A stretch of DNA of 64,000 nucleotides from Limnohabitans sp. (lineage in GTDB: Bacteria; Pseudomonadota; Gammaproteobacteria; Burkholderiales; Burkholderiaceae_C). Positions 26,941 to 35,181 of the stretch are shown in pieces; the stretch's first letter is position 1, and each line of letters begins with the position of its first letter. Under the pieces are notes generated by a model. The model was not told the origin of the DNA and searched no databases. It worked only from the letters and a program-made list of their open reading frames with translations. The position numbers were made by a program, and so were the translations under genes. Location of the stretch: positions 124,001 through 188,000 of the forward strand of contig NZ_JAAVVW010000003.1 of NCBI RefSeq assembly GCF_023910625.1. Reading direction: 5' to 3'.

Positions 26941-27489
26941 TTATTTGGGGGCGGTCACCGTCACCAAAGCCGGACGCAGCACGCGGTCGGCAATGGAATA
27001 ACCCTTTTGCAACACGCCCACCACGGTGTTGGGCTCTTGCTCGGCCGGCACCACGCTGATGGCCTGGTGGTGGTGGGGGTCGAACTTGGTGCCTGCGGGG
27101 GGGGCAATTTCGATCACTTTGTTGCGCTCCAACGCACTTTTGAGCTGGCGCAGCGTGGCCTCTGACCCTTCGCGGATTTGCTCCAGCGTGGCGTTGGGTA
27201 AGGCCAAACCGGCCTCGAGGCTGTCGAGCACAGGCAGCAGGCTGTCGGCAAAACCTTCCACGGCAAATTTCCGGGCCTTGGCGATTTCGTCGTCGGCGCG
27301 GCGGCGGGCGTTTTGCACATCGGCCTGGGCGCGCAGGTACTGGTCGGCCAGATCGGCGTTTTGAGCCTTCAGGTTGGCCAGCTCGGCCTGGGCATCGGCC
27401 AGCGGGTCGGTGGGGGTCATGGCAGCAGCTGCAGCCAATTCTTCGTCACTCAGGGGCTTAGGGTCTTGGTTTTGTGTGGCTTCTGACAT
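26941..27489 (-). CDS. grpE: Nucleotide exchange factor GrpE
   Basis: 182 residues from ATG 27489 ([20 protein letters not shown]); the longer frame from 27600 crosses the promoter and was rejected. A long coiled-coil helix (about 35-90, [20 protein letters not shown]) leads into the beta domain with [14 protein letters not shown] and [11 protein letters not shown], ending [20 protein letters not shown]. GrpE releases ADP from DnaK. A strong sigma-32-type promoter lies 34-61 bases upstream, so grpE heads the heat-shock operon here. Confidence 0.97.
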   Translation of the reverse strand: MSEATQNQDPKPLSDEELAAAAAMTPTDPLADAQAELANLKAQNADLADQYLRAQADVQNARRRADDEIAKARKFAVEGFADSLLPVLDSLEAGLALPNATLEQIREGSEATLRQLKSALERNKVIEIAPPAGTKFDPHHHQAISVVPAEQEPNTVVGVLQKGYSIADRVLRPALVTVTAPK

Positions 27490-27522
27490 GAACAATGTCC
27501 GCAAAAAATGGATACCCTTTGC

Positions 27523-27550
27523 AAATAGGGGCGTTGTTTCAGGCTTCAAG
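27523..27550 (-). promoter_or_regulatory. Sigma-32 heat-shock promoter upstream of grpE
   Basis: On the minus strand the sequence reads CTTGAAG, a 12-base gap, then CCCCTATTT. This fits the sigma-32 consensus CTTGAA / CCCCATnT very well in both sequence and spacing. It lies 34 bases before the grpE start and drives grpE-dnaK-dnaJ. The family consensus is known; the match is read directly from the sequence. Confidence 0.88.
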
Positions 27551-27611
27551 GGGGGGGTGCAGTTCAATGGCCCCGGGAATGGCGCAAAAAAATAGAGCAA
27601 AAATAGCGCAA

Positions 27612-27634
27612 GAAAAACCCGCCCAAAGGCGGGT
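27612..27634 (-). terminator. Rho-independent terminator after the FKBP gene
   Basis: On the minus strand ACCCGCC TTTG GGCGGGT is followed by TTTTTC, a seven-pair stem with a four-base loop and a T run. It lies 34-56 bases past the stop of the FKBP isomerase gene and upstream of the grpE promoter, so it insulates the heat-shock operon. Confidence 0.9.
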
Positions 27635-27668
27635 CAGTCGGAAAAGCTGCAGCCTTTTCGCCTTGGGC

Positions 27669-28019
27669 TCAATCGAGGGCCAGCAGCTCCACGTCGAACT
27701 TCAAGGTGGCGTTGGGCGGGATCACGCCGCCAGCGCCGCGTGCGCCGTAGCCCAGTTCGGCCGGGATGATCAGGGTGCGTTGCCCGCCGACCTTCATGCC
27801 GGCCACGCCTTCGTCCCAGCCCTTGATGACCATGCCTGCACCCAGGCCGAACACGAAGGGGTCGCGGCGGTCGCGGCTGGAGTCGAATTTCGCGCCTTGT
27901 TCGCCGTCTTTGAAGAGCCAGCCGGTGTAGTGCACGGTGACGTCCTGGCCTGCTGTTGCGACTTCGCCTTCGCCGACTATGGTGTCTTCGTATTGCAGGC
28001 CGGAGGGGGTGGTGTTCAT
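27669..28019 (-). CDS. FKBP-type peptidyl-prolyl cis-trans isomerase
   Basis: 116 residues from ATG 28019 (MNTTPSGLQYEDTIVGEGE); the longer frame upstream lacks family similarity. A single FKBP domain with VHYTGWLFKDGEQGAKFDSS, FVFGLGAGMVIKGWDEGVAG, MKVGGQRTLIIPAELGYGAR and a GVIPPNATLKFDVELL end. These are the active-site residues of small cytoplasmic FKBPs. No signal peptide. It is followed by a terminator and then by the heat-shock operon, so it forms its own unit. Confidence 0.96.
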   Translation of the reverse strand: MNTTPSGLQYEDTIVGEGEVATAGQDVTVHYTGWLFKDGEQGAKFDSSRDRRDPFVFGLGAGMVIKGWDEGVAGMKVGGQRTLIIPAELGYGARGAGGVIPPNATLKFDVELLALD

Positions 28020-28101
28020 GGGCATCCTGTCAGAAAGTGTCCGGTGCCTCTGGTGGGTCGCCCGGTTGTGGAAACCCAAAATTATGCCAGCCCGCCCACC
28101 C

Positions 28102-29274
28102 TCAGCTCGTCCGTTGGCGTTTGGCCAGATCGCGCATCAGGGCCCCCACGCCATAGGTCCAGGCGGGTGCCTGGTCCGAGGTGCTGACCTGGTTGACCAA
28201 GGAGCCCAGTTGCGGGGTCGAGATGCTGACCACATCGCCCACCACATGGGTAAAGCCCTGGCCGGGGCCATGGCGGTCTTGCGTGGGGGCGAACATGGTG
28301 CCCAAAAACAGCAGCATGCCGTCGGGGTACTGATGGTACTTGCCCATGGCCTGACCCACCAAATCGAGCGGGTCACGGCTGATCTGGTTCAGTGCGCTGC
28401 TGCCTTGCATCACAAAACCCTCGGGGCCTTGCACTCTGAGGCTCAGCTCGCATTGGCGCACCTCGTCGAGGCCAAAGTGTTCGTCAAACAGACGGATGAA
28501 GGGGCCGATGGCGCAACTGGCGTTGTTGTCTTTGGCTTTGCCCAGCAGCAAGGCGCTGCGGCCTTCAAAGTCGCGCAGGTTCACGTCGTTACCCAAAGTG
28601 GCACCGACCACTTCGCCGCGCGAGTTGGCGGCCAGCACGATCTCGGGTTCGGGGTTATTCCATTGGCTGGCGGGGTGGATGCCCACCCGGGCACCAGGGC
28701 CAACCGCGCTCATGGGTTGGGCTTTGGTGAAAATTTCGGCGTCTGGGCCTATACCCACTTCCAGGTATTGCGACCACATGCCTTGGGCCAGCAACACCTG
28801 CTTGAGCTTGGCCGATTCGGGTGAGCCGGGAACCACGCTGCGCAGGTTGTCGCCAATGACCGCGACCACCGCCTGACGGACGGCTTCGGCGCGGCTGGCG
28901 TCGCCACGGGCCTGCTCTTCGATCACCCGCTCGAGCATGCTGGCGACAAAGGTGACGCCCGCGGCCTTGATCGCTTGCAAATCGCAGGGGGCCATGAACC
29001 AAGGCCGGGCCGGATCACGCCCGTCTTCGTCGCTGTTGGCCAGCACGGCGGGGGTGTCTGCCACCGCCGCAACCTGCCCCGAGTTGATGCACTGTCTGAC
29101 CCGTTGTGCGACTTGGTCCAGTTCGAGCAGCTCACTGCACGTCAGGGCCAAAGGGGAGAGGTCCAGCACCTTGTGTGGCGTGATCGCCACCAGGACCGGA
29201 CCTGTATTGGGTTGCCATATGCGGCCGATCAGCAGGGCGTGCTCACAAAAGGGGGGCAAGGCAGAAGCGTTCAT
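28102..29274 (-). CDS. Fumarylacetoacetate hydrolase family protein
   Basis: About 390 residues from ATG 29274; an in-frame ATG at 29322 is possible. The C-terminal half has the FAH fold: VGIGPDAEIFTKAQPMSAVG, HPASQWNNPEPEIVLAA, a LGNDVNLRDFEGRSALLLGK block and KDNNASCAIGPFIRLFD. These carry the acidic metal ligands of the family (the E-x-E pattern in PEPEIVL and the Asp in GNDVN). It probably hydrolyses or decarboxylates a 2-oxo acid or beta-diketone in a catabolic route; the substrate is unknown. It runs in the same direction as the MarR gene 258 bases upstream. Confidence 0.85.
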   Translation of the reverse strand: MNASALPPFCEHALLIGRIWQPNTGPVLVAITPHKVLDLSPLALTCSELLELDQVAQRVRQCINSGQVAAVADTPAVLANSDEDGRDPARPWFMAPCDLQAIKAAGVTFVASMLERVIEEQARGDASRAEAVRQAVVAVIGDNLRSVVPGSPESAKLKQVLLAQGMWSQYLEVGIGPDAEIFTKAQPMSAVGPGARVGIHPASQWNNPEPEIVLAANSRGEVVGATLGNDVNLRDFEGRSALLLGKAKDNNASCAIGPFIRLFDEHFGLDEVRQCELSLRVQGPEGFVMQGSSALNQISRDPLDLVGQAMGKYHQYPDGMLLFLGTMFAPTQDRHGPGQGFTHVVGDVVSISTPQLGSLVNQVSTSDQAPAWTYGVGALMRDLAKRQRTS

Positions 29275-29532
29275 GGCCAGGGCATCCAAATTGAATAGCA
29301 CGATCTTGCCAGAAGCGCTCAACTTGGAATGTCACAAATAAGCTTGCGAAGCGGGTTCTGAGTGTGTGCGGGGGATGTGTGGTCAAACAACATGGAAGAT
29401 ACCGCTCGGCGCATGGGGTAAGCACACATTGTGTGCGTCGAGGGGCGCACCCATAGCCTCGTCAGCGATGCCATCCATAACCCGTTGTCGATCAAAGGAG
29501 ACTTGGGTGGAGTACGGCCAGACTTGACGCAG

Positions 29533-30057
29533 TCAAAGGTATATTTTTTGAAGCAGCGTCAGCAAACTCTTGCGCTGAGCAGTGGTGAGCTGAGCGATTT
29601 TTTTCATTTCGAGTTCAGTGGCTATTTGCTCGGCTTGAATCATCAACTCGAGTCCCTTTGAGGTGGCGTGGAATCCCATGGCGCGGACATCGTGAGGGGC
29701 TGGTTGGCGCTCAATGAGACCACGCGATTCGAGTGACTGGATCAGACCAACCAGGTTGGGATGCAATAAATCGAACGCATTGCAAAGTTGGCGTGAGTTC
29801 ACGCCAGGCTTATGGCAGATGGTGGACATGACTGAAAATTCCACCGGCTTGAGTCCATAGGGTGCCAGCCGCTCAAGAAATACTTCAAGGATGTTGAGTG
29901 CTGCTTTGCGGGGGTTGTAACCCATCAAGATTTGCAGGTATCGGGTGTCAACCTCAGCCGTGGTGTCAGGCGCAGCGCAGGAGGTTGAATCGGCTTGGGT
30001 AGCTCCCGTGCGGGAGTTGGATTCGGGGCTGGGCTTGTTGGGCATGGTGTCCGACAT
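29533..30057 (-). CDS. MarR-family transcriptional regulator
   Basis: 174 residues from ATG 30057 (MSDTMPNKPSPESNSRTG); the frame is open much further upstream, but that part is antisense to the thioesterase and was rejected. After a polar N-terminal tail of about 40 residues comes the winged helix: LKPVEFSVMSTICHKPGVNS, RQLCNAFDLLHPNLVGLIQSLESRGLIERQ, then DVRAMGFHATSKGLELM as the wing. MarR proteins are usually repressors released by aromatic or other small ligands. Likely targets are the neighbouring FAH and thioesterase genes, by position only. Confidence 0.9.
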   Translation of the reverse strand: MSDTMPNKPSPESNSRTGATQADSTSCAAPDTTAEVDTRYLQILMGYNPRKAALNILEVFLERLAPYGLKPVEFSVMSTICHKPGVNSRQLCNAFDLLHPNLVGLIQSLESRGLIERQPAPHDVRAMGFHATSKGLELMIQAEQIATELEMKKIAQLTTAQRKSLLTLLQKIYL

Positions 30058-30154
30058 TATGCCGCCGCAGAACAATGCTGAAACAGCATGCTTGGGTGTC
30101 GGGCCTGCTGTTGTCCGCGCTAGGAGGATTTTGGCGGGTGCAATGGCCCAAAGC

Positions 30155-30574
30155 TCAGATGCACAGAGCCTTGATGTCTTCGGGCACCGGTATGGCCTTG
30201 ATGCGGTCGGGGTCTTCGGGGTGCTTGATGCAAAAAGCACGCACTTCGGTGCCTTCGCACAACACGGTGTCGCCACGCATGACCACGTGCTTGTGCACAA
30301 ACACCTTGTCGCGCCACTCCTGCACGGTGGTGTGAACCTGCAGGGTTTCGCCGTAGGTGGCTGGGCGGATGAATCGGGTGTGAATCTCCAGCAGCGGCGT
30401 GCCGATGATTCCGCGCGTTTTGACCGTCTCGCGCCAGGGCAGCATGCCACATTGGATAAAGAAGTTGAGCGATGACGCATCCATCCATTTGGAGAAATTT
30501 GGGAAAAACACGATACCTGCGGGGTCGCAGTCACCGAACATCACTTGCACTTCGTAAACAACGGTTCTGCTCAT
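30155..30574 (-). CDS. Acyl-CoA thioesterase, 4-hydroxybenzoyl-CoA thioesterase-like (hotdog fold)
   Basis: 139 residues from ATG 30574, which overlaps the stop of the upstream gene (ATGA). The motif MFGDCDPAGIVFFPNFSKWM carries the catalytic Asp of the 4-HBA-CoA thioesterase group; the rest is a single hotdog domain (TRFIRPATYGETLQVHTTVQ and FVHKHVVMRGDTVLCEG). It hydrolyses an aromatic or acyl-CoA thioester in the cytoplasm. Together with the MarR and FAH genes it suggests a small aromatic-acid degradation set; the real substrate is open. Confidence 0.88.
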   Translation of the reverse strand: MSRTVVYEVQVMFGDCDPAGIVFFPNFSKWMDASSLNFFIQCGMLPWRETVKTRGIIGTPLLEIHTRFIRPATYGETLQVHTTVQEWRDKVFVHKHVVMRGDTVLCEGTEVRAFCIKHPEDPDRIKAIPVPEDIKALCI

Positions 30575-30894
30575 GACAGATCTCCGGCGGCTTGCCTCAT
30601 CGGCCACTGAAGAAGTTCGGCCAAGCGGCAGACCACCCAACGAGCCTCTGTGGGGGAGACCACCGCAGGCTCGGTCAACAAAGCGGCTTCGCATTGCTCC
30701 AGCACCAATTCTTCGGTGATCCCCAGGGTGAACTGCAAGTTGGCGGCTTTCTCGGTCAACAGATTGGCCAAGTCTTCGCACAGCTCGTAGCGCGCAGCCA
30801 ACGCACGCTGTCCCAGTGTGGGTTTGACTTTGCCGGGCGCTAAGTACAGCGCTATGAATGAAGCCGGGATATCTATCTGGAATTCGTCGGTCAT
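30571..30894 (-). CDS. Conserved small protein of unknown function, coupled to the thioesterase
   Basis: 107 residues from ATG 30894 (MTDEFQIDIPASFIALYLAP); an ATG six codons upstream is possible. Soluble, largely helical, no signal peptide. I recognise the pattern (IPASFIALY, ARYELCEDLANLLTEKA, LGITEELVLEQCEAALL, WVVCRLAELLQWP) as a short Comamonadaceae family that is often given vague names, but no function is known to me. It overlaps the thioesterase by four bases, so the two are translated together. Confidence 0.72.
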   Translation of the reverse strand: MTDEFQIDIPASFIALYLAPGKVKPTLGQRALAARYELCEDLANLLTEKAANLQFTLGITEELVLEQCEAALLTEPAVVSPTEARWVVCRLAELLQWPMRQAAGDLS

Positions 30895-31039
30895 GGCGAT
30901 GTGTGGGTTCAAGGGTGAATTAACGCACAGACGGTTCGACTTTGATCTTTTTTAATCAAAACCGGCTTGGCTTCATGGGGCAATCGGTCATTTCATGCTG
31001 AGGCCTTGACGGACTTTTTTTCATTGAAAGGATATTTTC

Positions 31040-31519
31040 ATGCGACATTTTTCTATCCATGCCTTGGCTTTCGGGGTCTTGGCGGTGTGCGCCACCCAAG
31101 TCTGGTCGCAAAACACGGGCAGTCCCAAAACTCGCGAACAGGTGCGCATAGAGCTGATGGAAGCCATTCGTACTGGCGACCTGCCTGCCAACGATGAATC
31201 GGGGCGCATGCTCAATGAGGTCAACCCTTCTGCCTATCCACCCAAAAAGGTGGAGCCTTGTAAAACACGCGCCGAGGTGCGGGCTGAGCTGGCCGAAGCG
31301 CAGCGCACGGGCAATATGCCCGCCAATGATGACAGTGGTTGTATGCTCAATGAGATCAACCCCTCAGCTTACCCACCCAAGCCCGTGGTGCCCTGCAAGA
31401 CGCGTGAGCAAGTTCGGGCCGAGTTGAATGATGCGCGTCGTACCGGCAACATCCCGGCCAATGACGACAGCGGTTGCATGCTCAGGGACCTTTACCCGGA
31501 CCTGTATCCCAAAAAATGA
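31040..31519 (+). CDS. Secreted DUF4148 protein with three tandem repeats
   Basis: 159 residues. Signal peptide of about 23 residues ending near VWSQ. The mature part is three repeats of about 41-44 residues, each TREQVR(A/I)EL..A.RTG, then a (D/N)(L/M/I)PAND(D/E)SG segment, then MLNE(V/I)NPSAYPPK; the second and third also start with PCKTR. Two Cys per repeat (PCKT and SGCML) could pair in the periplasm. DUF4148 proteins normally have one or two copies. Function unknown. The gene stands alone, convergent with chrA. Confidence 0.85.
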   Translation: MRHFSIHALAFGVLAVCATQVWSQNTGSPKTREQVRIELMEAIRTGDLPANDESGRMLNEVNPSAYPPKKVEPCKTRAEVRAELAEAQRTGNMPANDDSGCMLNEINPSAYPPKPVVPCKTREQVRAELNDARRTGNIPANDDSGCMLRDLYPDLYPKK

Positions 31520-31545
31520 GACGGGGCGGGGGTGGGGGCTGCGAC

Positions 31546-32910
31546 TTAGACCAGCAGCTGCCACCCCAGACCCAATGCCGTACAAAGGCCCAGTAGCTTG
31601 AATACGCTCAGTTGTTTTTTAATCAGCAACCAAGCGGCCAACACCGTCAGGGCCATGGCCGCCAAATCGGGCATTTGGTGCCAGCCATTGGGGAAACAGC
31701 TCTGATGGGCAAACACGCCAGCCAGGTGCAGGATCACACCCACAACGGCGGCCATGATGCCTTGCAGTGGCCCGGCCAGAGAAGGCATGTGGCGCGTCGA
31801 CTCGACCAGTGGGCCGCCCGCCAAAATGAATACGAAGGAAGGCAGGAAAGTGAACCATGTCGCCACGCAGGCCGCCACGATACCGCCTAGGAAAGGGTGG
31901 CCAAAAAGTGCTTGACTGTGCCCGCCCAGAAATCCTACGAACGCCACCACCATGATCAGCGGCCCGGGTGTGCTTTCGCCCAAGGCCAGGCCGTCCATCA
32001 TTTGCGCGGCCGTTAGCCAGTTGTAATGTCCCACGGCGGCTTGCGTCACAAAAGGCAGCACCGCATAGGCCCCCCCAAAGGTCAGTAAAGCGGCTTGGGT
32101 GAAAAACCCGCCCATTTGAGTGAGGGTGTGACCCACACCGAACAGCAAAGCGATCAGGCCCAGGCTAAGTCCCCAAAGTGCCCATCCCAAAACCAAGGCC
32201 CGGACCAGTCGCGGTCGGCTGAAGTGTGTGTGAGCGGGGGCAGGCGTGTTGTCATCCAGCCACGCGCGGTCTGGGCGATCTTGCGCGCTTGGGTTGGCGC
32301 ACTGGGGTTCATGGTCGACTCTTTCGGGCAAGGGGGGGGTGATGTGTGGGCGCGCCATGAAAAACCCAGCGGCAGCGGCGGCGGCAATGATCAGGGGAAA
32401 AGGCAAGCCCCACAACATGCCGAGCAAGGACAATCCGGCCACCCCCCACAACCAGCGTTCTTTCAACGTGCGAAGGGCCAATCGGTGTGCCGAATGCAGC
32501 ACCAGCGCGGTCACGGCCGGCTTGAGACCCCAGAGCAAAGCTTGACCCCAGGGATGATGGCCCCAGACAGTGTAGGCCCAGCTCAGCAAAATCAAGATCA
32601 GCAAAGATGGCAAAACAAACAAGGCCCCGGCCACAATCCCTCCGCGTGTGCCGTGCATCAACCATCCGGTGTAAGTGGCCAATTGCTGTGCCTCGGGGCC
32701 GGGCAACAGCATGCAGTAATGCAAGGCGTGCAGGAACCTTTTTTCAGAAATCCAGCACCGACGCACCACCAACGCTTCATGCATCAGGGCTATCTGGGCG
32801 GCTGGACCACCGAAGCTCATGCAGCCCAGCCACAGCCAAAATCGGAGGGCTTGGCCAAAGCTCACTGTGGGGGAGTCTGCCAGGTCCGATGCGGGTCCGA
32901 TGGAGCTCAT
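31546..32910 (-). CDS. chrA: Chromate transporter ChrA, two-domain type
   Basis: 454 residues with two CHR domains, each followed by a set of hydrophobic helices. The first starts with FWLWLGCMSFGGPAAQIALM and has MLLPGPEAQQLATYTGWL; the second has FGGAYAVLPFVTQAAVGHYN, GLALGESTPGPLIMVVAFVG. A polar loop at about 190-230 separates them. ChrA exports chromate from the cytoplasm; it may also move sulfate-like anions. It overlaps the upstream small gene by four bases. No chrB regulator is visible. Confidence 0.93.
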   Translation of the reverse strand: MSSIGPASDLADSPTVSFGQALRFWLWLGCMSFGGPAAQIALMHEALVVRRCWISEKRFLHALHYCMLLPGPEAQQLATYTGWLMHGTRGGIVAGALFVLPSLLILILLSWAYTVWGHHPWGQALLWGLKPAVTALVLHSAHRLALRTLKERWLWGVAGLSLLGMLWGLPFPLIIAAAAAAGFFMARPHITPPLPERVDHEPQCANPSAQDRPDRAWLDDNTPAPAHTHFSRPRLVRALVLGWALWGLSLGLIALLFGVGHTLTQMGGFFTQAALLTFGGAYAVLPFVTQAAVGHYNWLTAAQMMDGLALGESTPGPLIMVVAFVGFLGGHSQALFGHPFLGGIVAACVATWFTFLPSFVFILAGGPLVESTRHMPSLAGPLQGIMAAVVGVILHLAGVFAHQSCFPNGWHQMPDLAAMALTVLAAWLLIKKQLSVFKLLGLCTALGLGWQLLV

Positions 32911-33287
32911 GCCAGATCGAATGCTTCAAAAAACGCCTGAATAAAACAGGGCGTGCCACTCAAGCTCAGGCTCAAGGCCAAGCATTGGTTGGCCTGTGGT
33001 TCGGGAACGAGGGTCAAACGACCGGCGCTGTGCACAAAACGGGGTTGAGCGACTTGGTGTCGCGCCCCATCTCCCAGCAACGTGACCTGGAGGTCAAAGT
33101 CCCAATTGGCGCCATTTTCCAAAGGCCCAGGACCATGGTTATCAAATTGATGCGCCCATACCAGCACTTTGACCACTTCTGCCAGCAATGCCGCATTATG
33201 GGCGGCGGCCGGTTGGGCCAGCGCGTCCAGGCACACCACACCCTCAGCATCTTCACTGCGGTCGAAATCCAGCAATTGCAAAACCAT
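32907..33287 (-). CDS. Hypothetical protein coupled to chrA
   Basis: 126 residues; its last four bases overlap the chrA start region (ATGA), so both should be translated from one message. Soluble, acidic, without membrane segments or signal peptide. Visible features are an N-terminal VLQLLDFDRSEDAEGVVCLD stretch and a beta-rich C-terminal half. I do not recognise the family. The base composition and codon pattern look like those of the neighbours, which supports a real gene; a role with ChrA is only suggested by position. Confidence 0.6.
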   Translation of the reverse strand: MVLQLLDFDRSEDAEGVVCLDALAQPAAAHNAALLAEVVKVLVWAHQFDNHGPGPLENGANWDFDLQVTLLGDGARHQVAQPRFVHSAGRLTLVPEPQANQCLALSLSLSGTPCFIQAFFEAFDLA

Positions 33288-33664
33288 GGAACACTCCCTG
33301 TCTTGGCCTGATTGTCACCGACCCTTGTGCGGCGGGCCCTGGGGTGCTTCGCTTGAGTCTCCAAGCTTGGCGCTTTCAATGCCTCTTGGGCTACAGTGAA
33401 TGAAAAATTCCCGAAAGAAATTTCAATATAAACCCTGTGCAAGATTTTTTGTTGACATTGCACCGACCAACTCGGCCTTGACTTGGCCAGGACCGACGTT
33501 CAAAACCACCGCTCCAAGCAGACCACCGCCCAGCCCAATGCCCCTGGCAGCCGGCACACAGGCCTTCATGGCGCATCAACGCTGGTGCAAGCGGATTCTG
33601 GCTGGGCAGTTGCCTGCTGGCTCGCGAGTTCGAGCACGCTTGCAACCGTCTCTTTGCATCGCCC
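33288..33664 (+). other. Gap holding the damaged 5' end of the Rieske oxygenase gene
   Basis: Between the ChrA-linked gene and the first clear oxygenase codons. In the last 80 bases different frames carry oxygenase-like pieces: one reads GWAVACWLAS (about 33597-33626), another continues EFEHACNRLFASPLGF into the main frame. A one- or two-base break near 33612-33626 would explain this, though some N-terminal sequence also looks replaced. AT-rich DNA with a run of T lies around 33400-33455 and may be the promoter. No other gene is seen here. Confidence 0.5.
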
Positions 33665-34633
33665 TTGGGCTTTGTGGGAGAGCATCTGAACAAGCTGGAT
33701 GGCCGAGTCGCCGCGGTGGAAGATTTTTGTCCCCACCGCGGCGCACCTTTGTCGTTGGGCAAGGTGTGCGAGGGCAAGCTGGTGTGCGGCTACCACGGCC
33801 TGGAGATGGGCTGCGAAGGCAAAACCATGCACATGCCCGGTCAGCGGGTTCGCGGTTTCCCGGCCATCAAGGCTTATGCCGTGACCCAGCGCTATGGCTT
33901 TGTCTGGGTCTGGCCGGGTGACCAGTCCAAGGCCGACGAGGCGAAGATGCCGGTGTTCGAGTTTTTTGACAACCCGGCATGGGCCTATGGCGGCGGGCTG
34001 TACCACGTCAAGGCCGATTACCGGCTGATGATCGACAACCTGATGGACCTCACGCACGAAACCTATGTGCACGCCAACAGCATCGGCCAGCCCGAAATTG
34101 ACGAGACGCCTTGCGAAATCAAGGTGGGCGGCGACCAGGTCATCTTGCAGCGCCACATGCAAGGCATTCAAGCCCCGCCGTTTTGGCAAATGGCCATGAG
34201 CGCCAACGGACTGGACCCGCAGGCCAAGGTCGACCGCTGGCAGATTTGCCGCTTCACGCCACCCACCCACATCATGATCGACGTGGGCGTGGCCCTCGCT
34301 GGCAAAGGCGGCTTTGACGCCGCCCCCGAGCACAAGGCCTACAGCGTGGTGGTGGACTTCATCACGCCCGAGGCCGAAACCTCGCACTGGTACCACTGGG
34401 GCATGGCACGCCAGTTCAAGCCGGAAGATGCTGCGCTGACAGACAAGATCCGCGCAGGGCAGGGCAGCATTTTCAAAGAAGACATGGAGATGCTGCAATT
34501 GCAACAAGCCAACATCAGCCGGTGGCCTGCCCGCAAACTGCTGAAGCTCAACATCGATGCAGGCGGTGTGCAGTCGCGCCGCATCATCGACCGGTTGTTG
34601 GCCGAAGAAAACAACTCGGGAGTCGTCGCATGA
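33665..34633 (+). CDS. Rieske-type aromatic oxygenase, VanA-like (5' end damaged)
   Basis: 322 residues are readable from the TTG at 33665. The Rieske centre is complete: FCPHRGAPLSLG gives Cys-x-His and CGYHGLEMGC gives Cys-x2-His, 17 residues apart. The mononuclear iron site is DNLMDLTHETYVHANS. This is the pattern of vanillate O-demethylase oxygenase VanA and relatives, which would yield protocatechuate for the operon downstream. About 30-40 N-terminal residues lie in other frames upstream. The ferredoxin gene overlaps the stop by four bases (ATGA). Other methoxy- or hydroxybenzoates remain possible substrates. Confidence 0.82.
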   Translation: MGFVGEHLNKLDGRVAAVEDFCPHRGAPLSLGKVCEGKLVCGYHGLEMGCEGKTMHMPGQRVRGFPAIKAYAVTQRYGFVWVWPGDQSKADEAKMPVFEFFDNPAWAYGGGLYHVKADYRLMIDNLMDLTHETYVHANSIGQPEIDETPCEIKVGGDQVILQRHMQGIQAPPFWQMAMSANGLDPQAKVDRWQICRFTPPTHIMIDVGVALAGKGGFDAAPEHKAYSVVVDFITPEAETSHWYHWGMARQFKPEDAALTDKIRAGQGSIFKEDMEMLQLQQANISRWPARKLLKLNIDAGGVQSRRIIDRLLAEENNSGVVA

Positions 34634-34893
34634 GCACCACAGAACCGATTCAGACCGCGATTGCTGCCGATGGCACGTTTGAAGTGCAACTGCAAAAAGC
34701 GGCCTGAGCCTGCTAGTCAGCAAAGACCAGTCCATCCTGAAAGTGCTGCAAGACGCGGGTCACGACGTGCCGTTTTCTTGTTCAGAAGGCATTTGCGGCA
34801 CTTGCTTGACCAAAGTGGTTGCAGGCACACCCGACCACTGGGACATGTACCTCACCCCCGAAGAACAGGCCAAGAGCGATGTCATCATTTGTG
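34630..34893 (+). pseudogene. [2Fe-2S] ferredoxin (VanB C-terminal-like), frameshifted and truncated
   Basis: ATG 34630 overlaps the oxygenase stop and starts MSTTEPIQTAIAADGTFEVQ; after QLQK the frame breaks in a run of A at 34694-34698 and resumes SLLVSKDQSILKVLQDAGHD then PFSCSEGICGTCLTKV and DHWDMYLTPEEQAKSD. Three of the four cluster cysteines are present (C-x4-C-x2-C). The last Cys and the usual end (a CCSR..LVLDL-type tail) are missing because the sequence switches to an unrelated transporter gene. Either it was a free-standing ferredoxin or it is a VanB that has lost its flavin/NAD domains. As it stands it cannot bind a full cluster. Confidence 0.72.
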
Positions 34894-35139
34894 GGCAACC
34901 TGGTGTTGCACCCCTTGGCCATCTGGTTGGTCACGCTGTGGTGGGTGCCCATCGATGATCCCGCGCTGCGGGCGGCGGTCGTGCTCTCGGGCGCCATGCC
35001 CATGCTGGGTATCTACAGCATTCTCAGTCAGCGCCATGGGTATGGCGTGGTCAGCGCAGCGGCTCTGCTGGTGACCACGGTTCTGTCGTTCTTTGCCCTC
35101 AGTGCCCTGTTGTGGGGCTTGCAGCTACAGCCTGCGTGA
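34879..35139 (+). pseudogene. AEC-family transporter, C-terminal fragment
   Basis: From about 34879 one frame reads FVGNLVLHPLAIWLVTLWW, then DDPALRAAVVLSGAMPMLGI and a final long hydrophobic helix, the C-terminal two or three membrane segments of auxin-efflux-carrier-type (AEC) transporters. The roughly 220 preceding residues are absent; instead the ferredoxin remnant abuts in another frame. This marks a deletion or recombination point near 34880. The fragment alone cannot transport. Confidence 0.72.
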
Positions 35140-35181
35140 GCGTTGTTGTGCCCTGATCTCGGCGCGTGATGAGGCAAGCCG

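Noticed and set aside
29275..29532. A gene between the FAH enzyme and the MarR regulator
   Set aside because: Only short frames without a ribosome site or family pattern are present; it looks like a plain spacer.
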